64,000 nt of DNA, from positions 806,001 to 870,000 of the forward strand of contig JAGYIV010000008.1 in assembly GCA_018402345.1 (NCBI GenBank). The letters are read 5' to 3'. The first letter of the stretch is position 1. Each line of letters opens with the position of its first letter. Positions 59,937 to 64,000 of the stretch are shown piece by piece. The translations under genes and the position numbers were made by a program. The stretch comes from Terrimicrobiaceae bacterium (GTDB taxonomy: Bacteria; Verrucomicrobiota; Verrucomicrobiia; Chthoniobacterales; Terrimicrobiaceae). The notes under the pieces are model-generated. The model was not told where the DNA came from, did no database searches, and saw nothing but the letters and a program-made list of their open reading frames with translations.

Positions 59937-61340
59937 TCAGCGCAGGAGGCGTTGTTTCAAATCCGCAGGCACAGCATTGGAGGATTGGACGAAGAGCCGT
60001 GCGGCGTTGGGGTCGATTTTAATCCAGTCACCCACGATTCGGTTCATCGAGCTGCGGAGCTTGGCGGGGTCTGAAATTTGTGTGGCCCACTGAGCGGCGG
60101 CGGCCGGGTCCGACTTGGCCATTTGCACGCTGAACGCCGCCGTGGCGGTATCGCGAGTTTGAGGCTCTGCGATGGAACCGATCCATTCCGCAGCCACTGC
60201 CGGGTCGGATTGTGCCCAAGAGGCCGAGACGGCGGAGACGGCCCGGTGCCGGATTGTGGGGTCTGAAAAAGTGGAGGCCCAGGTGGAGGCGGCACCGGGA
60301 TCGAATGCGGCCCACCGCGAGGCCACTCCTCCCACCAAGGCATCCGCATGCGGCGTTGCAGCATCGCTGGACAGCCAATTCGCCGCCGCCATGGGATCCA
60401 GGCTGGAAAACCGTTGCATGGCGGAGTGGATGAACCCCGTTCGCAGGCTTGGGTCGGCAATGCTCTGCGCGTAGTCGAAGGCAGCACCTGGATCGCGCGC
60501 CACCCAGTTTCCTGCGAGTTGGCGGAGTGCTTCGCTGCGGGTCTGCTGGGATGTTTGCTCCAAAATCCAAGCCCCGGTTGCCTCCGGGTCGGTGGCGGAC
60601 CAAAAGTTGACCACCTCGCGGGTAGCGGCCAGTTGGAGAGGGCCTGTGAGCCCCTCAGCCCATTGCAAAGCGGCTTCCGGATTTGATTTGACGAAATTTT
60701 TCGCCACCGCCGAGATCGCCACGGTTTGTGCCGAGCCCATGGGCAGTGCGGAGATCGCACCCGATGCTTGAATCGGATCGGAGGACGACCACGTGCTAAA
60801 AATCTGCCCCAATGCGGTGTCCCTCGCCAGAGGGGAGTCGAGCGTCGCAGCCCACTGTGCCGCGCCGGCCGGGTCGGTTTTTGCCCAAGCTGTGGCGGCT
60901 GTCTGCAAAAGGCGGGGATTTCCTCCCTGGGCCACTGCGTCGGCGGCGAACTGGGCTGCTCCGATCGGGTCGAGCTTTGACCAGCGGCGCACCAAAAGCT
61001 GTTCCATCTCGTCCGTCTCGGCCGTGACCAGCATCCCATTCATCGCCTGCAGGCGGGTTTGAACCTCTGAAAGAGAGAGCGTGGCGATCGCGCCGGCCGC
61101 ATCTGATAGCGAGGCGCGCTGAGGTTGTTGAGACCCCTTGGGAGGCCGCTGTGCAACGGCCGTGTCCTGTTGCAATGGCGTCAGGGAAATGGGTGTGTGG
61201 CTGAGTTGTTCGACATTTTCGGGAATTCGCCGGGTTTCCGGGAGGGGCTTGGGATTGGCTTTGTAGAAGGGGATTCCAATGAGGTAGCCAGCGCAAAATC
61301 CCACTGTGCAGAAAAGAACAAAGAGGAGCGTTTTTTTCAT
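59937..61340 (-). CDS. secreted/anchored protein with eleven WxxxDPxAAxxW repeats
   Basis: A 467-residue protein. The N-terminal hydrophobic segment (MKKTLLFVLFCTVGFCAGYL) is a signal anchor. After a Pro/Gln-rich spacer, eleven tandem repeats of about 31 residues fill residues 110-455, each with a core such as TAWAKTDPAGAAQWAATL, GNWVARDPGAAFDYAQSI or ASWAQSDPAVAAEWIGSI. The pattern suggests an all-alpha solenoid, related in look to repeats in Verrucomicrobia proteins, but I know no function. The gene is intact and is flanked by the metH fragment and a second integrase tail, so it may be mobile or displaced. Confidence 0.8.
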   Translation of the reverse strand: MKKTLLFVLFCTVGFCAGYLIGIPFYKANPKPLPETRRIPENVEQLSHTPISLTPLQQDTAVAQRPPKGSQQPQRASLSDAAGAIATLSLSEVQTRLQAMNGMLVTAETDEMEQLLVRRWSKLDPIGAAQFAADAVAQGGNPRLLQTAATAWAKTDPAGAAQWAATLDSPLARDTALGQIFSTWSSSDPIQASGAISALPMGSAQTVAISAVAKNFVKSNPEAALQWAEGLTGPLQLAATREVVNFWSATDPEATGAWILEQTSQQTRSEALRQLAGNWVARDPGAAFDYAQSIADPSLRTGFIHSAMQRFSSLDPMAAANWLSSDAATPHADALVGGVASRWAAFDPGAASTWASTFSDPTIRHRAVSAVSASWAQSDPAVAAEWIGSIAEPQTRDTATAAFSVQMAKSDPAAAAQWATQISDPAKLRSSMNRIVGDWIKIDPNAARLFVQSSNAVPADLKQRLLR

Positions 61341-61415
61341 TGGAGGAACTTATAGAGTTTCGGACTCGGCGTGTCGGCGCATCAAGAAAATTCCCCGCTT
61401 GATCCAAACTACCCA

Positions 61416-61472
61416 TTTAGCGGACTCCTCACCTGCACACCGGGTCGGTTGAGCACAGGTGTGTGGATCATC
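61416..61472 (-). pseudogene. second integron-integrase C-terminal remnant
   Basis: About 55 bp similar (roughly 80%) to 58799-58853. The minus strand reads MIHTPVLNRPGVQVRSPLNG, matching [20 protein letters not shown] at the end of the first remnant, with the Tyr changed to His. No more of the gene remains. Confidence 0.7.
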
Positions 61473-61548
61473 CTCAGCCAAGTTTCTCACGGCGGGCTGT
61501 GAAGGCGCATAAAACCTGGGGGGTCGCTCCAAAGGCACTACAAAGTCG

Positions 61549-61803
61549 TCAGGGAGTGGTGGTGGTTTTGATGGCGGGGAAGGCGGCTTTCGAGTCGATG
61601 CCGAGGTTGTCGTAGAGGTGTTGCTGCTCGGCGTTGGGTTGGGAGGGCTTGCGGATGCGCAGGACGGTGCCGGTGGTGAGCGGAAGGACGGTGGTGACCA
61701 GGCAGTGGGTGGAGAGCAGGCGGCGCAGGGTGTTCCAGTCGCGGGGGTCGCCGGAGAGGCGGAGGGTTTCGCGCACCCATGTCAGGAGGTGGTAGGCGAG
61801 CAC
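61549..61803 (-). pseudogene. IS4-superfamily/IS1634-like transposase, C-terminal remnant
   Basis: 84 residues in frame, beginning internally: MLAYHLLTWVRETLRLSGDP, then DWNTLRRLLSTHCLVTTVLP and TVLRIRKPSQPNAEQQHLYD. This matches the conserved C-terminal region after the DDE core of IS1634/IS4-type transposases. The catalytic part is absent, and no terminal inverted repeats were found nearby. It is a fragment left by an old insertion. Confidence 0.65.
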
Positions 61804-62027
61804 GCTGATAAGCCGAGGGGCCGGGAAGCCACGGGATCAGAGCACAAAGGCAATCTGCGCTTGAAGCATTCGTTTGGGACGCGTCCGAATGCGGTAAAAC
61901 GCAAATCTGGATCGCGGTGACGACATCTCCGCTCTTGGCCATAGTGCACAAGGAACTCAAATTTAGTGCCCCCCTCAGCAGAACGCAGCAGATTTTGAGT
62001 GTTCACCCATTTAAAAGATACCCACAT

Positions 62028-63458
62028 CTACTGTTCCGGGCTCATCAGCGCCGCGAGGCGGCATCTGAGGCGGAAGAGGAGTGTGCCCTGTTCGAAGGCG
62101 AGGAGGTTTTCGGGCAGGCAGCGGTCGAAGTCGGCGAGGAACATGTGCTCGACATCAGAGGCGAATTCCTTGTCTTGGACTGCGGCGGAGAGCTCGAAGT
62201 TCAGCATGAACGACCGGTAGTCGAGGTTGATCGAGCCGACGATGGCGATGTCTTCATCGGCGAGGAGCACCTTTTGGTGCATAAAGCCGGGTTGGTAGCG
62301 CCAGACTTTCACACCGGCCTCGCGCAGCTTGGGATAGTAGGTGAAGGAGGAAAGCCACGGGAGCTTGTGATCGGCCATCCGCGGCAGCATGAGGCGCACA
62401 TCGACACCGCGCAGGGCGGCATGGCAGATCGCGAAAAGCAGCGGGCTGGAGGGCACAAAATACGGGCTCGCGATCCAGAGGCGGCGGGAGGCTGCATTGA
62501 TGATCGAGAGGTAGGCCGCGGGGCATAGGCTCCACGCCTCGGCGGGTCCAGAGGCGACCGGAAAGACGGCCGCGCGCCCGCCGTGGTTCGTCGAGGGCGG
62601 CGGCAGGCGGAAATCCACCACTTGGCGTGTCACGTAGTTCCAGTCCTCAAGGAACGAGAGTTGGAACCCGGCGACGGCGGGGCCTTCGATCCGCATGTGG
62701 GTGTCGCGCCACGGGCCGAAGCGCATGCTGCGGCCCATGTATTCGTCCCCGACATTCAATCCGCCAAGGAAGGCGATGCGGGCATCGACGATGACCAGTT
62801 TCCTGTGGTTGCGGAAATTGATTTGGAAGCGGCTCCCGAACTGACGGTTGGTGATGAACGATTCGACTTCGATGCCTTCAGCGCGCAGTCCGGCGGCCCA
62901 CGACTCCGGTAGGGCCTTGGAGCCGACCTGGTCGTAGAGCACGCGGCATTTCACCCCCCGCCGAGAGGCGGTAATGAGGTGCGAGGCCAGTTCCCTGCCG
63001 AGCGCATCGTCGTGAATGATGAAAAATTGAACCCACACCGAGTCGCGGGCCTCGTCGATGGCCTCGAAAATCGCGCCGAATGTCGCCTTGCCATCGATCA
63101 GCAAATCGACCTTGTTGCCTCCCGTCGAGGGGATGCGTGAAAGGTTCGTCGCCATGCGCGAAGCCTCGAAAAATGCACCTGTGAAGGCTTCACGGTGCCC
63201 GTCGAGGTGGCGGACAATTGCATGGAATGCCTCGTCCAATGTCTTCGAGAGGCCCTTTCCCGCAAGCGTGTAGCCGTCGAACCGCGACTCGCCGAAGACA
63301 AGAAACAGCGGGATTCCAATGATTGGAAGAACGACCAGCACGGCCGCCCAGGCGATGGCCGATTGAGGGGTGCGCGCGATCAGCACCGCGCGAAGCGCCA
63401 GAAGGATACCGCTGGCTTCGAGGAGAACCGTCGCCAGCGCGTAGATGGTCGTAATCAT
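62028..63458 (-). CDS. cls: cardiolipin synthase (phospholipase D family)
   Basis: A 476-residue membrane enzyme that condenses phosphatidylglycerol molecules into cardiolipin. Two N-terminal transmembrane helices (about 5-60, IYALATVLLEASGILLAL and AIAWAAVLVVLPIIGIPLFL) precede two PLD domains with HKD motifs: NHRKLVIVDARIAFLGGLN and MHQKVLLADEDIAIVGSINL. Other signatures are WVQFFIIHDDALGRELASHL and PYFVPSSPLLFAI. Length matches the family. The stop falls about 225 bp after the transposase remnant region. The upstream partial gene ends 15 bp before its start, possibly the same operon. Confidence 0.93.
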   Translation of the reverse strand: MITTIYALATVLLEASGILLALRAVLIARTPQSAIAWAAVLVVLPIIGIPLFLVFGESRFDGYTLAGKGLSKTLDEAFHAIVRHLDGHREAFTGAFFEASRMATNLSRIPSTGGNKVDLLIDGKATFGAIFEAIDEARDSVWVQFFIIHDDALGRELASHLITASRRGVKCRVLYDQVGSKALPESWAAGLRAEGIEVESFITNRQFGSRFQINFRNHRKLVIVDARIAFLGGLNVGDEYMGRSMRFGPWRDTHMRIEGPAVAGFQLSFLEDWNYVTRQVVDFRLPPPSTNHGGRAAVFPVASGPAEAWSLCPAAYLSIINAASRRLWIASPYFVPSSPLLFAICHAALRGVDVRLMLPRMADHKLPWLSSFTYYPKLREAGVKVWRYQPGFMHQKVLLADEDIAIVGSINLDYRSFMLNFELSAAVQDKEFASDVEHMFLADFDRCLPENLLAFEQGTLLFRLRCRLAALMSPEQ

Positions 63459-63473
63459 CGGCGGGAGTGCCGC

Positions 63474-64000
63474 TCAGGGCAGGCGTAATTCCTTGTCTAC
63501 CTCATCCACGACTTCAAGAGGGGCCACAGTGCCGGTGCCTTTCAACAACGCGTCCCGCTCGGCGGTGACGGCGTCCAACTGCGCGAGCGTCCGCGCCAGG
63601 TCGTCGTTGATCTTTCTGGAATGAATCCTGAAGGACTGCAGCGGCTCGCTGATGTTTCTATAAAGGAGGATGCCCGAGGCGATGGTGGAGACAAGGAGCA
63701 CGCCGATGAAATAGGACAGGAGTTGCGAATACAGCCGCATGGAGGATGTGCTTTCCTCCACCGAGGCGTAGATGCGGACATCCAGCGCGGCAAGAAAGTC
63801 GGCGAGACCCTGCCGAATGGAACGCCTTTTTTTGTCCGAGTTGTCATCGGCAAGAAGCATCGACAGCGCCGAGGAATCGTTCTCTCCGCGCACAGTGTAA
63901 CCGCCGTCGGGATCGGGAAAGAGACCGCGAGCCGCGTGGAGGGTCTTGCGGTCGGCTTGCAACAGGCTCGACGCGTCGGCAAGTGCCTCGTTGAGTCTGG
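63474..64000 (-). CDS. membrane protein with C-terminal coiled coil (partial, cut by window edge)
   Basis: At least 175 residues; the frame is open to the window end. One transmembrane helix (about YFIGVLLVSTIASGILLYRN) separates an extracytoplasmic domain (FPDPDGGYTVRGENDSSALS, then KKRRSIRQGLADFLAALDVR) from a cytoplasmic coiled coil (KINDDLARTLAQLDAVTAER). The layout looks like the end of a sensor or signalling protein, but no catalytic or HAMP motif is visible. It is 15 bp from cls on the same strand. Confidence 0.6.
   Translation of the reverse strand, partial: RLNEALADASSLLQADRKTLHAARGLFPDPDGGYTVRGENDSSALSMLLADDNSDKKRRSIRQGLADFLAALDVRIYASVEESTSSMRLYSQLLSYFIGVLLVSTIASGILLYRNISEPLQSFRIHSRKINDDLARTLAQLDAVTAERDALLKGTGTVAPLEVVDEVDKELRLP

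Overview
The window looks like a chromosomal segment of a high-GC Gram-negative bacterium, most likely a Verrucomicrobiota member. This is inferred from the combination of a filamentous-haemagglutinin-type two-partner secretion locus, a DUF2341/LamG/ExbB fusion, large secreted repeat proteins, strong C-ending codon bias and several Shine-Dalgarno-poor starts. No rRNA, tRNA or CRISPR array was recognised.

Layout. 1-15.6 kb is mostly housekeeping and intact: dnaG (5' part, minus), an NfeD-type membrane protease, an FmdB-like zinc-ribbon protein, a halogenase-like flavoprotein, an ECF sigma factor with a putative anti-sigma factor and an HtrA-like protein that has lost all three catalytic residues, a BASS transporter, a glycosyltransferase with a histone-like basic tail, a YraQ/TIGR03943 permease pair, a GHL10-type glycosidase, accB-accC, and an HU-family protein. 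15.7-37.3 kb is an envelope locus on the plus strand: TpsB transporter, DUF2341-LamG-ExbB fusion, ExbD, TonB, a putative porin, a periplasmic coiled-coil protein, a parvulin-type prolyl isomerase, a roughly 12-kb TpsA adhesin with a TPS domain and a DUF3739-like C-terminal region, and a Sel1-repeat protein. 37.4-38.1 kb holds a VapBC-like pair. 38.4-48.8 kb holds an STT3/AglB-like membrane protein, a periplasmic protein, a PstS-like secreted protein, and a large surface protein locus (three related modules, a choice-of-anchor-I beta-propeller and low-complexity linkers), followed by a DPM1-like GT2. 48.9-49.6 kb is a second, intact toxin-antitoxin pair between two copies of an ~88-bp repeat. 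49.8-58.7 kb returns to core genes: a secreted protein, galE, oppF-type ATPase with rodA, a cNMP/FHA protein and metH. 58.7-62 kb is a scarred region with integron-integrase remnants, a partial copy of the metH 5' end, an 11-repeat secreted protein and a transposase tail. The window ends with a cardiolipin synthase and a partial membrane protein.

A striking property is that genes in about 17.4-48 kb carry many single-base indels that swap reading frame but leave family motifs intact across frames, while both flanks are clean. I therefore annotate these as frameshifted CDSs. Unpolished assembly in repetitive surface genes is the simplest explanation, but real decay cannot be excluded from sequence alone.

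The best candidate for an unusual system is the 15.7-37.3 kb locus, in which TonB-ExbB-ExbD energy coupling (with a carbohydrate-binding-like extracytoplasmic head fused to ExbB), a porin and a chaperone accompany a two-partner secretion pair. Second are the triple-glycine HtrA pseudoprotease beside an ECF sigma factor and the possible surface-protein glycosylation neighbourhood at 38-49 kb.
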